A stretch of DNA of 64,000 nucleotides from Dryocola sp036489025 (GTDB lineage Bacteria > Pseudomonadota > Gammaproteobacteria > Enterobacterales > Enterobacteriaceae), in assembly GCA_036489025.1 (NCBI GenBank), contig DASXGN010000050.1, positions 26,947 to 90,946 of the forward strand, written 5' to 3'. Below, one piece after another: positions 18,761 to 27,483 of the stretch; the first letter of the stretch is position 1, and each line of letters begins with the position of its first letter. Made by a program: the position numbers and the translations under genes. The notes under the pieces were generated by a model. The model was not told where the DNA came from. It was given only the letters and a program-made list of their open reading frames with translations, and searched no databases.

Positions 18761-20275
18761 ATGAGTGAGATAGATTTCCGCAAGAAAATTAACTGGCACC
18801 GCCGCTATCGTTCGCCTGAAGGTATCAAGAACGAGCATGAGATTTTGCGCATCTTCGAAAGCGATCGCGGGAGGATCGTTAATTCCCCGGCGATTCGCCG
18901 CCTGCAGCAAAAAACGCAGGTTTTTCCTCTGGAGCGCAACGCCGCCGTTCGTACCCGGCTGACGCATTCCATGGAGGTTCAGCAGGTTGGACGCTATATC
19001 GCCAAAGAAGTGCTGAGCCGCCTGAAAGAGCAGCAGAGTCTGGAAAAATATGGTCTTGAAGAGCTAACCGGACCGTTTGAAAGCATCGTAGAAATGGCCT
19101 GCCTGATGCACGATATTGGCAATCCGCCGTTCGGTCACTTCGGCGAGTCCGCCATTAACGACTGGTTCCGCCAGCGCCTTTTCCCAACCGATGCGGGCAG
19201 CCAGCCGCGCAGTGACGATCGCTGCAAAGTTGACACGCTGCGGCTGCGTGAAGGGGAGGACAGGCTCAACGAGCTGCGGCGTAAAGTGCGACAGGACCTG
19301 TGCCAGTTTGAAGGTAACGCGCAGGGCATTCGCCTGGTGCACAGCCTTCTGCGCATGAATCTGACCTGGGCGCAGGTGGGATGCATTCTGAAATATACCC
19401 GCCCGGCGTGGTTCATCGGCAAACCGCCTGAAAGCCATGCTTATCTGATGAAGAAGCCGGGCTTTTATTTATCGGAAGAGAATTACGTTCGCCGCCTGCG
19501 GGCCGAGCTACAGCTGGGGGAATTCAGCCGTTTCCCGCTGACGTGGATTATGGAGGCGGCGGACGATATCTCCTACTGCGTAGCCGATCTTGAGGATGCG
19601 GTGGAGAAGAATATCTTCAGCGTGGAGCAGCTCTACCAGCATCTGCGTGACGCCTGGGGCGAACATCAAACCGGCGATTTGTTTGATGAGGTGGTGAAAG
19701 AGGCCTGGCGAAAATCCAGCACTAATCAGATGCGCCGCAGTACGGAAGATCAGTTCTTCATGTATCTGCGGGTCAACACGTTGAACAAGTTGGTTCCCTA
19801 CGCCGCGCAGCGGTTTATCGACAATTTACCCGAGATTTTTAGCGGCGAGTTTAACCATGCGCTGCTTGAAGATGACAGCCCGTTCGCCCGGCTGCTGGAG
19901 CTGTATAAACAGGTGGCGGTAAAGCAGGTCTTCAACCATCCTGAAGTCGAGCAGCTCGAGCTGCAAGGCTATCGCGTTATCAGCGGCTTACTTGAAATTT
20001 ACAGTCCGCTGCTCAATATATCCGCTGAGGATTTTGCTGAGCTGGTGGAAAAAGAGAGCCTGCGTCGGCTGCCGATTGAAACGCGTCTTTACCATAAGCT
20101 TTCGACAAAACATCGTCTTGCTTACGTGGAGGCGGTGAGCTGCCTGTCCCTCGCCAACCCCGAGTATTTGACGTGGGAATATTATTACCGCTGTCGTCTG
20201 ATTCAGGATTACATCAGCGGCATGACGGACTTATACGCGTGGGATGAGTATCGTCGGCTGATGGCGGTGGAATAG
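18761..20275 (+). CDS. dgt: Deoxyguanosinetriphosphate triphosphohydrolase Dgt
   Basis: Dgt hydrolyses dGTP to deoxyguanosine and triphosphate. It is an HD-domain enzyme of 504 residues. Metal ligands are seen in RLTHSMEV and LMHDIGNPPFGHFGE, with a further one in MEAADDISYC. The ATG at 18761 has a strong AGGAGAGG just upstream and gives MSEIDFRKK; an in-frame ATG at 18710 adds 17 unconserved residues. Confidence 0.96.
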   Translation: MSEIDFRKKINWHRRYRSPEGIKNEHEILRIFESDRGRIVNSPAIRRLQQKTQVFPLERNAAVRTRLTHSMEVQQVGRYIAKEVLSRLKEQQSLEKYGLEELTGPFESIVEMACLMHDIGNPPFGHFGESAINDWFRQRLFPTDAGSQPRSDDRCKVDTLRLREGEDRLNELRRKVRQDLCQFEGNAQGIRLVHSLLRMNLTWAQVGCILKYTRPAWFIGKPPESHAYLMKKPGFYLSEENYVRRLRAELQLGEFSRFPLTWIMEAADDISYCVADLEDAVEKNIFSVEQLYQHLRDAWGEHQTGDLFDEVVKEAWRKSSTNQMRRSTEDQFFMYLRVNTLNKLVPYAAQRFIDNLPEIFSGEFNHALLEDDSPFARLLELYKQVAVKQVFNHPEVEQLELQGYRVISGLLEIYSPLLNISAEDFAELVEKESLRRLPIETRLYHKLSTKHRLAYVEAVSCLSLANPEYLTWEYYYRCRLIQDYISGMTDLYAWDEYRRLMAVE

Positions 20276-20337
20276 CCCGGCGGTGAGTTTTGTAAAGACG
20301 CTCAATAAATATTTACTTTTTCCAGTGAGTTATCGGC

Positions 20338-20365
20338 GGAACTTAGCGCTATAACGTCACTCTAT
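20338..20365 (+). promoter_or_regulatory. Sigma-E promoter of degP
   Basis: GGAACTT (20338-20344) and TCTAT (20361-20365) are separated by 16 bases, matching the sigma-E consensus and the known degP promoter class. A GTAAA half-site at about 20292 resembles half of a CpxR box, but the second half is not convincing. Confidence 0.85.
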
Positions 20366-20416
20366 ATAGGCCTGGGCAGCAATTTTGCGTAGCTTAAATA
20401 CTTGAGATTAAAAAAG

Positions 20417-21865
20417 ATGAAAAAAACGACTTTAGCAATGAGTGCGCTGGCTCTGAGTCTGGGTTTGGCGCTGGGACCGATGTCCGCTATCGCCGCTGAA
20501 ACGGCTTCTTCCACGACTTCATCCGCAGCTCAGCCGCTGCCAAGCCTTGCGCCGATGCTGGAAAAAGTGATGCCGTCGGTGGTGAGTATTAACGTTGAGG
20601 GCAGCACCACGGTAAATACGCCGCGCATGGGCCGTAACTTCCAGCAGTTCTTTGGCGATAACTCGCCGTTCTGCCAGGATGGTTCTCCGTTCCAGAGCTC
20701 TCCATTCTGCCAGGGCGGGGCTCCGGGTGGTGCCGGTGACGGTGCGCCTCAGCAGCAGAAATTTGCCGCGCTGGGTTCAGGCGTCATCATTGAGGCCGCT
20801 AAAGGCTATGTGGTCACCAATAACCACGTGGTTGATAACGCCACGAAAATCCAGGTTTCCCTGAGCGACGGCCGCAAGTTTGAGGCAAAAGTCGTGGGTA
20901 AAGATCCGCGTTCCGATATCGCACTGTTACAGCTGCAGGATCCGAAAAACCTGACGGCGATTAAAATGGCGGATTCCGACGCGCTGCGCGTAGGCGACTA
21001 CACCGTGGCAATCGGCAACCCGTATGGCCTGGGCGAAACCGTCACTTCCGGTATTGTCTCGGCGCTGGGCCGCAGCGGCCTGAACATCGAAAACTATGAA
21101 AACTTCATCCAGACGGATGCGGCGATCAACCGCGGGAACTCCGGCGGCGCGCTGGTTAACCTGAACGGTGAACTGATCGGGATTAACACCGCGATCCTGG
21201 CCCCTGACGGTGGCAACATCGGTATCGGCTTTGCGATTCCGAGCAACATGGTGAAAAACCTGACCGCGCAGATGGTGCAGTATGGCCAGGTCAAACGCGG
21301 TGAACTGGGCATTATGGGCACCGAGCTGAACTCCGAGCTGGCGAAAGCCATGAAGGTGGACGCCCAGCGCGGCGCGTTTGTCAGCCAGGTGATGGCTAAC
21401 TCCTCCGCAGCGAAAGCGGGCGTGAAGGCCGGCGACGTGGTGGTTTCCATGAATGGTAAAGCAATCAGCAGCTTCGCAGCTCTGCGCGCCGAAGTCGGCT
21501 CCATGCCGGTTGGCAGCAAAATTACCCTCGGCCTGCTGCGCGACGGCAAACCTGTCTCTGTGAACCTGGAACTGCAGCAGAGCAGCCAGACTCAGGTTGA
21601 TTCTTCGACCATCTTTACCGGCATTGAGGGGGCTGAAATGAGCAACCGCAGCGGTAAAGACGAGAAGGGCGTAGTGGTGAACTCCGTGAAGGGCAACACT
21701 CCGGCGGCGCGCATCGGCCTGAAAAAAGGCGATATCATCATTGGTGTTAACCAGCAGGCGGTGAACAACATCGCCGAGCTGCGCAAAATCCTCGATACTA
21801 AACCGTCGGTGATGGCGCTGAATATCCAGCGTGGTGACACGTCGATTTACCTGCTGATGCAGTAA
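20417..21865 (+). CDS. degP: Periplasmic serine protease/chaperone DegP (HtrA)
   Basis: DegP degrades or holds misfolded periplasmic and outer-membrane proteins. It is 482 residues: signal peptide to AIAA (about residue 26), protease domain with His137 (NNHVVDN), Asp167 (DPRSDIA) and Ser242 (GNSGGA), then two PDZ domains. The cysteine-containing LA loop (PFCQDG..PFCQGG) is present and a few residues longer than in E. coli. The ATG at 20417 is chosen over an upstream TTG (20402). It is driven by the sigma-E promoter upstream. Confidence 0.97.
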   Translation: MKKTTLAMSALALSLGLALGPMSAIAAETASSTTSSAAQPLPSLAPMLEKVMPSVVSINVEGSTTVNTPRMGRNFQQFFGDNSPFCQDGSPFQSSPFCQGGAPGGAGDGAPQQQKFAALGSGVIIEAAKGYVVTNNHVVDNATKIQVSLSDGRKFEAKVVGKDPRSDIALLQLQDPKNLTAIKMADSDALRVGDYTVAIGNPYGLGETVTSGIVSALGRSGLNIENYENFIQTDAAINRGNSGGALVNLNGELIGINTAILAPDGGNIGIGFAIPSNMVKNLTAQMVQYGQVKRGELGIMGTELNSELAKAMKVDAQRGAFVSQVMANSSAAKAGVKAGDVVVSMNGKAISSFAALRAEVGSMPVGSKITLGLLRDGKPVSVNLELQQSSQTQVDSSTIFTGIEGAEMSNRSGKDEKGVVVNSVKGNTPAARIGLKKGDIIIGVNQQAVNNIAELRKILDTKPSVMALNIQRGDTSIYLLMQ

Positions 21866-21886
21866 TCGCTTCTCCCTCACTTCCCT

Positions 21887-21913
21887 AAGGGCCGCTTTCG
21901 CGGCCCTTTTTTT
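21887..21913 (+). terminator. Intrinsic terminator after degP
   Basis: AAGGGCCGC and GCGGCCCTT pair around TTTC, with a run of seven T. The same 9-bp stem recurs after cdaR. Confidence 0.92.
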
Positions 21914-22025
21914 GTGAGCTTTACCACAACTTCTCAGATTTACGCCGTGCTTTGGGCGTTTGCACAATGCCGGGGCTTTTCATCTCGCCTATGCTGGGCC
22001 ATTCGCACGACCAGGAGAGTGGGCA

Positions 22026-23183
22026 ATGGCTGGCTGGCATCTCGATACCAAAATGGCGCAGGACATTGTGGCGCGTACGATGACCATCATCGACACCAAT
22101 ATCAACGTGATGGATGCGCGCGGGCGCATTATCGGCAGCGGCGATCAAGAGCGTATTGGTGAACTGCATGAGGGAGCGCTGCTGGTGCTTTCTCAGGGCC
22201 GGGTGGTGGACATCGATGATGCCGTTGCCCGCCATCTGCACGGCGTGCGCCAGGGTATCAACCTGCCGCTGCGCATCGACGGCGAAATCGTTGGCGTGAT
22301 TGGCCTGACCGGGGAACCGGGCTCGCTGCGTAAATACGGCGAACTGGTCTGCATGACGGCAGAGATGATGCTCGAACAGTCGCGGCTGATGCATCTTATT
22401 GCGCAGGACAGCCGCCTGCGTGAAGAGCTGGTCATGAATCTTATTCAGGCGGAAGAACATACGCCTGCGCTGGCGGAATGGGCGCAAAGGCTTGGCATCG
22501 ACCTCAATCAGCCGCGCGTGGTGGCGGTCGTTGAGGTTGATAGCGGCCAGCTCGGCGTAGACAGCGCGATGGAAGAGCTTCAGCAGCTGCAAAATGCTTT
22601 GACCACTCCCGAGCGTAATAACCTGATCGCCATCGTTTCCCTCACGGAAATGGTGGTGCTGAAACCGGCGCTGAATCAGTTTGGCCGCTGGGATGCGGAG
22701 GATCACCGCAGGCGAGTTGAGCTGCTTATTAGCCGCATGAAAGAAAACGGCCAGCTGCGTTTTCGCGTTTCCCTCGGCAACTATTTTACCGGCCCCGGCA
22801 GCATCGCCCGTTCGTACCGCACCGCCCGCACGACGATGATGGTGGGCAAACAGCGCATCCCAGAGAGCCGCAGCTACTTCTATCAGGACTTGATGCTGCC
22901 GGTACTGTTGGACGGCCTGCGCGGCGGCTGGCAGGCCAACGAACTGGCCAGGCCTTTGGTGCGCTTAAAGTCGATGGACAATAACGGGCTGCTGCGTCGA
23001 ACGCTGGCCGCCTGGTTTCGCCACAACGTGCAGCCGCTGGCAACGTCGAAGGCGCTCTTTATTCACCGCAACACGCTTGAATATCGGCTGAACCGTATTT
23101 CTGAGTTAACCGGACTGGATCTGGGGAATTTTGACGACCGTCTGCTGCTGTACGTGGCTTTACAGCTGGACGAACAGAGATAA
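22026..23183 (+). CDS. cdaR: Carbohydrate diacid regulator CdaR
   Basis: CdaR activates glucarate/galactarate/glycerate genes in E. coli. It is 385 residues with an N-terminal diacid-sensing domain (MDARGRIIGSGD..RIGELHEGA) and a C-terminal PucR-type helix-turn-helix (FIHRNTLEYRLNRISELTGLDL). The ATG at 22026 gives MAGWHLDTKMAQ; the longer open frame from 21960 is unconserved. The target operons are not in this window. Confidence 0.95.
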   Translation: MAGWHLDTKMAQDIVARTMTIIDTNINVMDARGRIIGSGDQERIGELHEGALLVLSQGRVVDIDDAVARHLHGVRQGINLPLRIDGEIVGVIGLTGEPGSLRKYGELVCMTAEMMLEQSRLMHLIAQDSRLREELVMNLIQAEEHTPALAEWAQRLGIDLNQPRVVAVVEVDSGQLGVDSAMEELQQLQNALTTPERNNLIAIVSLTEMVVLKPALNQFGRWDAEDHRRRVELLISRMKENGQLRFRVSLGNYFTGPGSIARSYRTARTTMMVGKQRIPESRSYFYQDLMLPVLLDGLRGGWQANELARPLVRLKSMDNNGLLRRTLAAWFRHNVQPLATSKALFIHRNTLEYRLNRISELTGLDLGNFDDRLLLYVALQLDEQR

Positions 23184-23195
23184 TATTGCGAGAAA

Positions 23196-23217
23196 AAGGG
23201 CCGCGGAAGCGGCCCTT
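23196..23217 (-). terminator. Terminator between cdaR and yaeH
   Basis: AAGGGCCGC and GCGGCCCTT pair around GGAA. The T-run lies on the minus-strand side, so it mainly serves yaeH; on the plus strand the tail is poor. Confidence 0.8.
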
Positions 23218-23237
23218 AGCATGACTGATATGCGGGA

Positions 23238-23627
23238 TTATTTGTTGCGGGTCAGCTTTTCCAGATCGGCTTCAATTTCGCCGATCTTGTTGGTGACCAC
23301 CGATTCCAGATGGCGGAGATCGTCCAGGATCTTACGCTTGAGATCCACTTCTGTGCGATCGCGTTTGCAGAGCTGATCCAGCTCGTCAATCACGTAGCGC
23401 AGGTTGGGGCTTATTTCCTGCACTTCCTTATAACCCTGTCCTACGCCATCGGCGACGACGGTTTTGCGCTGGCGCGGGTATTTAAACTTCACGCTTTTGG
23501 CAAAGAACTCGCCCTTATCCTTCTGGAAATAGATTTTCAGGATATCGTTGTTGGCTTCCTGCCGGAGGCTGTAACGATCGATTTCATCAGGATTGGTGAT
23601 ACCCAGACTTTTCAAGTTATCGTACAT
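23238..23627 (-). CDS. yaeH: UPF0325 family protein YaeH
   Basis: This is a 129-residue soluble protein of UPF0325, nearly identical in length and sequence to E. coli YaeH (MYDNLKSLGITNPDEIDRYSLRQEANNDILKIYF...). It is rich in charged residues, with a predicted helical C-terminus (DDLRHLESVVTNKIGEIEADLEKL). Function is unknown. E. coli has yaeI between this gene and dapD; here the gap is only 110 bases. Confidence 0.9.
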   Translation of the reverse strand: MYDNLKSLGITNPDEIDRYSLRQEANNDILKIYFQKDKGEFFAKSVKFKYPRQRKTVVADGVGQGYKEVQEISPNLRYVIDELDQLCKRDRTEVDLKRKILDDLRHLESVVTNKIGEIEADLEKLTRNK

Positions 23628-23699
23628 AGCATTACCTTTTCGATATCATTAACCTATAGATAATCAACGGAAAATTCCTTTCCCGCCAGTCCCGGATGC

Positions 23700-23725
23700 A
23701 AAAAAGGCGGGTGACCCCGCCTTTT
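23700..23725 (-). terminator. Intrinsic terminator after dapD
   Basis: On the minus strand AAAAGGCGGG and CCCGCCTTTT pair around a four-base loop and are followed by more T. Confidence 0.9.
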
Positions 23726-23737
23726 GAACATTTATAT

Positions 23738-24562
23738 TTAGTCGATGGTGCGCAGCAGTTCGTTGATGCCCACTTTGCCGCGGGTTTTGGCGTCTACTTT
23801 TTTCACGATAACCGCACAGTAAAGGCTGTATTTACCGTCTTTAGAAGGCAGGTTGCCGGAAACCACAACGGAGCCCGCCGGTACGCGGCCGTAATGCACT
23901 TCGCCTGTTTCGCGGTCGTAAATACGGGTGCTCTGGCCGATGTAAACGCCCATGGAAATTACCGAGCCTTCTTCGACAATCACGCCTTCAACCACTTCGG
24001 AACGTGCGCCGATGAAGCAGTTATCTTCGATGATGGTTGGGTTAGCCTGTAACGGCTCCAGCACGCCGCCGATGCCCACGCCGCCGGACAGGTGAACGTT
24101 TTTCCCGATCTGCGCGCAGGAACCTACGGTTGCCCAGGTATCGACCATCGAGCCTTCATCAACGTAAGCGCCGATGTTGACATAGGACGGCATCAGTACG
24201 GTGTTGCGAGCGATAAACGCGCCCTGGCGCACGGCCGCAGGAGGCACAACGCGGAAGCCTTCTTTTTGGAAACGCGCCTCATCGTAGTGGGCGAATTTCA
24301 TCGGAACTTTATCGAAATAGCGGCTTTCTGCGCCTTCCATGACCTGATTGTCATTAATACGGAAAGAGAGCAGAACAGCTTTTTTCAGCCACTGATGGGT
24401 GACCCACTGACCGTCGATCTTTTCCGCCACGCGCAGCGCGCCGCTGTCGAGGAGGGAAATAACCTGGTTAACCGCTTCACGGGTCACGGTATCTACGTTT
24501 GCCGGAGTGATCTCGGCGCGACGCTCGAAAGCGGTCTCAATGACGTTCTGTAGCTGCTGCAT
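23738..24562 (-). CDS. dapD: Tetrahydrodipicolinate N-succinyltransferase
   Basis: DapD succinylates tetrahydrodipicolinate in the lysine/diaminopimelate pathway. It is 274 residues, the exact E. coli length. A left-handed beta-helix is visible as hexapeptide repeats (VNIGAYVDEGSMVDTWATVG, IIEDNCFIGARSEVVEGVIV). It lies 36 bases after glnD on the minus strand. Confidence 0.97.
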   Translation of the reverse strand: MQQLQNVIETAFERRAEITPANVDTVTREAVNQVISLLDSGALRVAEKIDGQWVTHQWLKKAVLLSFRINDNQVMEGAESRYFDKVPMKFAHYDEARFQKEGFRVVPPAAVRQGAFIARNTVLMPSYVNIGAYVDEGSMVDTWATVGSCAQIGKNVHLSGGVGIGGVLEPLQANPTIIEDNCFIGARSEVVEGVIVEEGSVISMGVYIGQSTRIYDRETGEVHYGRVPAGSVVVSGNLPSKDGKYSLYCAVIVKKVDAKTRGKVGINELLRTID

Positions 24563-24598
24563 TAATATTTTCCTGATTGTGACGAAATTAACAGACTG

Positions 24599-27271
24599 TT
24601 ATTTATCGTTTGGATTAAGGGCCGCTGTCAACCGTTGTTGGACCTCTTGTTGCAGCACATTATTAAGCGCACGTCGGTCTGCCGTCGCGATTATAAATAA
24701 ATCTTCTACTCGCTCGCCAATTGTCGTAATTCTCGCCCCGTAGAGCGAAATTCCCAGATCGGCGAACACTTCTCCGACGCGGGCCAGCAGCCCCGGCTGG
24801 TCGAGAGCGATCAGCTCCAGGAAAGTACGCCTGTCGGTATGGGTTGGCAGGAAATTGACCTCGGTATCGACGGTAAAGTGGCGCAGTTTGGCCGACTGGC
24901 GGCGCGGCTGCGGTGGCTGCCAGCTGCTTTGCGTGATGGCCTGTTCGAGGCTGTGGCGGATAAGCTCATGACGATCGCCGGAAAGCGGACTGCCGTCCGG
25001 CTCCAGCACGATAAAGGTGTCCATCGCCATACCGTCGCGCGTGGTAAAAATTTGCGCGTCGTGAACGCTCAGGTTGCGCCTGTCCAGCTCGGCGCAGACG
25101 GCGGCAAACAGATACGGCCTGTCCGGGCTCCAGATGAAGATTTCCGTGCCGCCGCGGGTGGCCTGCGGGCTGAGCAGGATCATCGGCTGGTTTAAATCAT
25201 GCCTGAGCAGATGACGGGCGTGCCATGCCAGCTGGTTCGGCGTATGGCGGACGAAGTAATTTGCCCGGCAGCGCCGCCAGATATTGTGCAGCGCTTCTTC
25301 GTTGATATTGTCCATGCGCAGCAGGGCGAGGGCCTGAAGCTGGTGGTGGCGTACGCGCTCGCGCATATCCGGGCTGTTTTGCATGCCGCGTCGCAGCTGC
25401 TTTTCGGTAGCGAAGTACAGCTCGCGCAGCAGGCTTTGCTTCCAGCTGTTCCACAAGGTTTCGTTGGTGGCGCAGATATCCGCTACCGTCAGGCACACCA
25501 GATAGCGCAGGCGGTTTTCGGTTTGCACCTCTTCGGCAAACTGTTTGATGACTTCCGGATCCTGAATGTCGCGCCGCTGGGCGGTGACGGACATCAGCAG
25601 GTGCTGGCGTACCAGCCAGGCAACAAGCTGGGTTTCTCGTGAGTTCAATCCGTGGAGTTCGGCAAATTTGAGAATGTCCTGCGCGCCCAAAACTGAATGG
25701 TCGCCGCCGCGCCCTTTGGCGATATCGTGGAACAGGGCGGCAATCAGCAGCAGTTCAGGATGGGCCAGGCGCGGCCAGAGATCGACGCACAGCGGGTGCT
25801 TCTGGCGCGTTTCTTCTTTCGCGAAGCTTTCAAGCTTTTGCAGCACGCGGATCGTGTGTTCATCAACGGTATACGCGTGGAACAGATCGAACTGCATCTG
25901 ACCAACGATATGCGACCACTGCGGCATGTAAGCCCACAGCACGCTGTGGCGGTGCATTGGCACCAGCGCGCGGCTGACGGCTCCCGGATGGCGCAGAATC
26001 ACCAGGAACAGCTCGCGGGCTTCAGGAATATAGCAGAGCGGCTGCACCAGATGGCGACGAGCGTGGCGCAGGTGGCGCAGAGTGGTGGAATAAATCCCGG
26101 TGATGTCGCGGTTGCGTACCATCATGTAAAACATGCGCAGGATGGCCTGCGGTTCGCGCATAAATAGCGTTTCATCGCGCAGGTCGATAAGCGTGCCGCG
26201 CAGCTGGAAATCGTCGTCCAGCGGGCGGGGTTTTTCGCTCGCATCCAGCGCGAGAATCGCCTCGTCAAAAAGCTGCAGCAGCATCTGATTAAGCTCGCCC
26301 ACCCGGCGGGTGACGCGGTAAAAATCCTTCATCATATGCTCAACCGGCTCGTTGCCTTCGCCGCTGTAGTTGAGGCGCTGGGCGACGCTGAGCTGGCGGT
26401 CAAACAGCAGGCGGTTATCGTAGCGGTTCACTTCTAAATGCAGCGCGAAGCGGATGCGCCAGAGCAGGTGCTGGCACTCGTCGAGCTCTTTACGCTCGGC
26501 CTCGGTTAAAAAGCCGAAGCCGACCATTTCGTTCATCGACGTTGCCCCGAAGTGGCGACGGGCAACCCATTGCAGCGTGTGGATGTCGCGCAGGCCGCCG
26601 GGGCTACTTTTGATGTCGGGTTCGAGGTTGTAGCTGGTGCCGTGATAGCGGCGGTGGCGCTCTTCCTGCTCGTCAATTTTAGCGGCAAAGAATTTGGCCG
26701 ACGGCCAGAATCCGTCGCTGAAAATGTGCTTTTGCAGCTCAAGGAACAGGGCGACGTCGCCAATCAGCAGGCGGGATTCAATGAGGTTGGTGGCGACGGT
26801 TAAGTCCGACAGGCCTTCAAGCAGGCACTCTTCAAGCGTGCGAACGCTATGGCCGACTTCAAGCTTCACGTCCCAAAGAAGGGTAAGCAGCTCGCCGATT
26901 TTTTGCGCCTGCGCGTCGTTAAGCCTTTTACGGCTGAGGATCAGCAGGTCGATGTCAGAAAGCGGGTGCAGCTCGCCGCGGCCGTAGCCGCCTACGGCAA
27001 CCAGAGCGGCCTCCGGAACGTCGCCAAAGCCGTAAAGCAGCCACAGGCGCTGAAGCAGCTGGTCGATAAATTCGGTGCGCGCGTCAATCAACCGTTCGGC
27101 GGAGATTCCGCTATCGAAGGCTTCGCCAAGCCAGCGCTGGAAGACGTCGAGATGCGCTTTGATCTGGCCGCAGCTGAGATCGGACTCAGGCCAGCTGGCG
27201 GGATAGTCAGGTTGCCCGGAAATCTCAGGAAGCACGGCGTTGGCATACTGCTCGGGTAAACTCTGGGTCAT
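24599..27271 (-). CDS. glnD: Bifunctional uridylyltransferase/uridylyl-removing enzyme GlnD
   Basis: GlnD senses glutamine and modifies PII (GlnB/GlnK), setting nitrogen control. It is 890 residues: nucleotidyltransferase motif GGYGRGELHPLSDIDLL near residue 100, an HD domain (LFHDIAKGRGGDH) for uridylyl removal, and two C-terminal ACT domains (TEIFIWSPDRPYLFAAVCAELD and FLELIALDQPGLLARVGEVF). The start at 27271 sits only about 14 bases after the T-run of a strong hairpin, which is unusual. Confidence 0.97.
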   Translation of the reverse strand: MTQSLPEQYANAVLPEISGQPDYPASWPESDLSCGQIKAHLDVFQRWLGEAFDSGISAERLIDARTEFIDQLLQRLWLLYGFGDVPEAALVAVGGYGRGELHPLSDIDLLILSRKRLNDAQAQKIGELLTLLWDVKLEVGHSVRTLEECLLEGLSDLTVATNLIESRLLIGDVALFLELQKHIFSDGFWPSAKFFAAKIDEQEERHRRYHGTSYNLEPDIKSSPGGLRDIHTLQWVARRHFGATSMNEMVGFGFLTEAERKELDECQHLLWRIRFALHLEVNRYDNRLLFDRQLSVAQRLNYSGEGNEPVEHMMKDFYRVTRRVGELNQMLLQLFDEAILALDASEKPRPLDDDFQLRGTLIDLRDETLFMREPQAILRMFYMMVRNRDITGIYSTTLRHLRHARRHLVQPLCYIPEARELFLVILRHPGAVSRALVPMHRHSVLWAYMPQWSHIVGQMQFDLFHAYTVDEHTIRVLQKLESFAKEETRQKHPLCVDLWPRLAHPELLLIAALFHDIAKGRGGDHSVLGAQDILKFAELHGLNSRETQLVAWLVRQHLLMSVTAQRRDIQDPEVIKQFAEEVQTENRLRYLVCLTVADICATNETLWNSWKQSLLRELYFATEKQLRRGMQNSPDMRERVRHHQLQALALLRMDNINEEALHNIWRRCRANYFVRHTPNQLAWHARHLLRHDLNQPMILLSPQATRGGTEIFIWSPDRPYLFAAVCAELDRRNLSVHDAQIFTTRDGMAMDTFIVLEPDGSPLSGDRHELIRHSLEQAITQSSWQPPQPRRQSAKLRHFTVDTEVNFLPTHTDRRTFLELIALDQPGLLARVGEVFADLGISLYGARITTIGERVEDLFIIATADRRALNNVLQQEVQQRLTAALNPNDK

Positions 27272-27284
27272 GTTCCGACATCCA

Positions 27285-27309
27285 TAAAAAAAGCCGGCAC
27301 TGGCCGGCT
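27285..27309 (-). terminator. Terminator-like hairpin just upstream of glnD
   Basis: On the minus strand AGCCGGC and GCCGGCT pair around CAGT and run into seven T. It has the full form of an intrinsic terminator but lies immediately before the glnD ribosome-binding site. It could be an attenuator or the end of a transcript entering from map. Confidence 0.75.
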
Positions 27310-27392
27310 CAGACCATTAACAAAGATCGCTGTATTTAAAAGTCCTGTACTCAGTCCTGATAAAAACAAAGCATGATGTCTTCTGGTTTACC

Positions 27393-27426
27393 CACCGTAC
27401 CGAAAACCACGTTTTTCGGTACGGTG
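27393..27426. repeat. Perfect 14-bp inverted repeat in the map-glnD gap
   Basis: CACCGTACCGAAAA is followed after six bases (CCACGT) by its exact reverse complement. The arms are long and perfect. No T-run follows in the glnD direction. It may be an RNA structural element or a protein-binding palindrome; which one cannot be told from sequence. Confidence 0.8.
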
Positions 27427-27436
27427 TCATTAAATT

Positions 27437-27458
27437 AAGCCGGCTTATATGCCGGCTT
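27437..27458 (-). terminator. Hairpin downstream of map
   Basis: AAGCCGGC and GCCGGCTT form a perfect 8-bp stem with a six-base loop, 26 bases after the map stop; the minus-strand tail (TTAATTTAAT) is moderately T-rich. Likely the map terminator. Confidence 0.7.
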
Positions 27459-27483
27459 TGACTGCTGGCCTGCGTCAGAAAAA

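Noticed and set aside
20291..20312. A CpxR box upstream of degP
   Set aside because: Only one GTAAA half-site is clear; the second half at the required spacing does not match.
20927..21967. A 346-codon open frame on the minus strand opposite degP
   Set aside because: Antisense reading of a conserved gene, with His/Asn-rich composition and no family features.
27285..27458. Map-glnD hairpins as REP/BIME elements
   Set aside because: They share a GCCGGC core but lack the longer REP consensus, and no copies were noticed elsewhere in the window.
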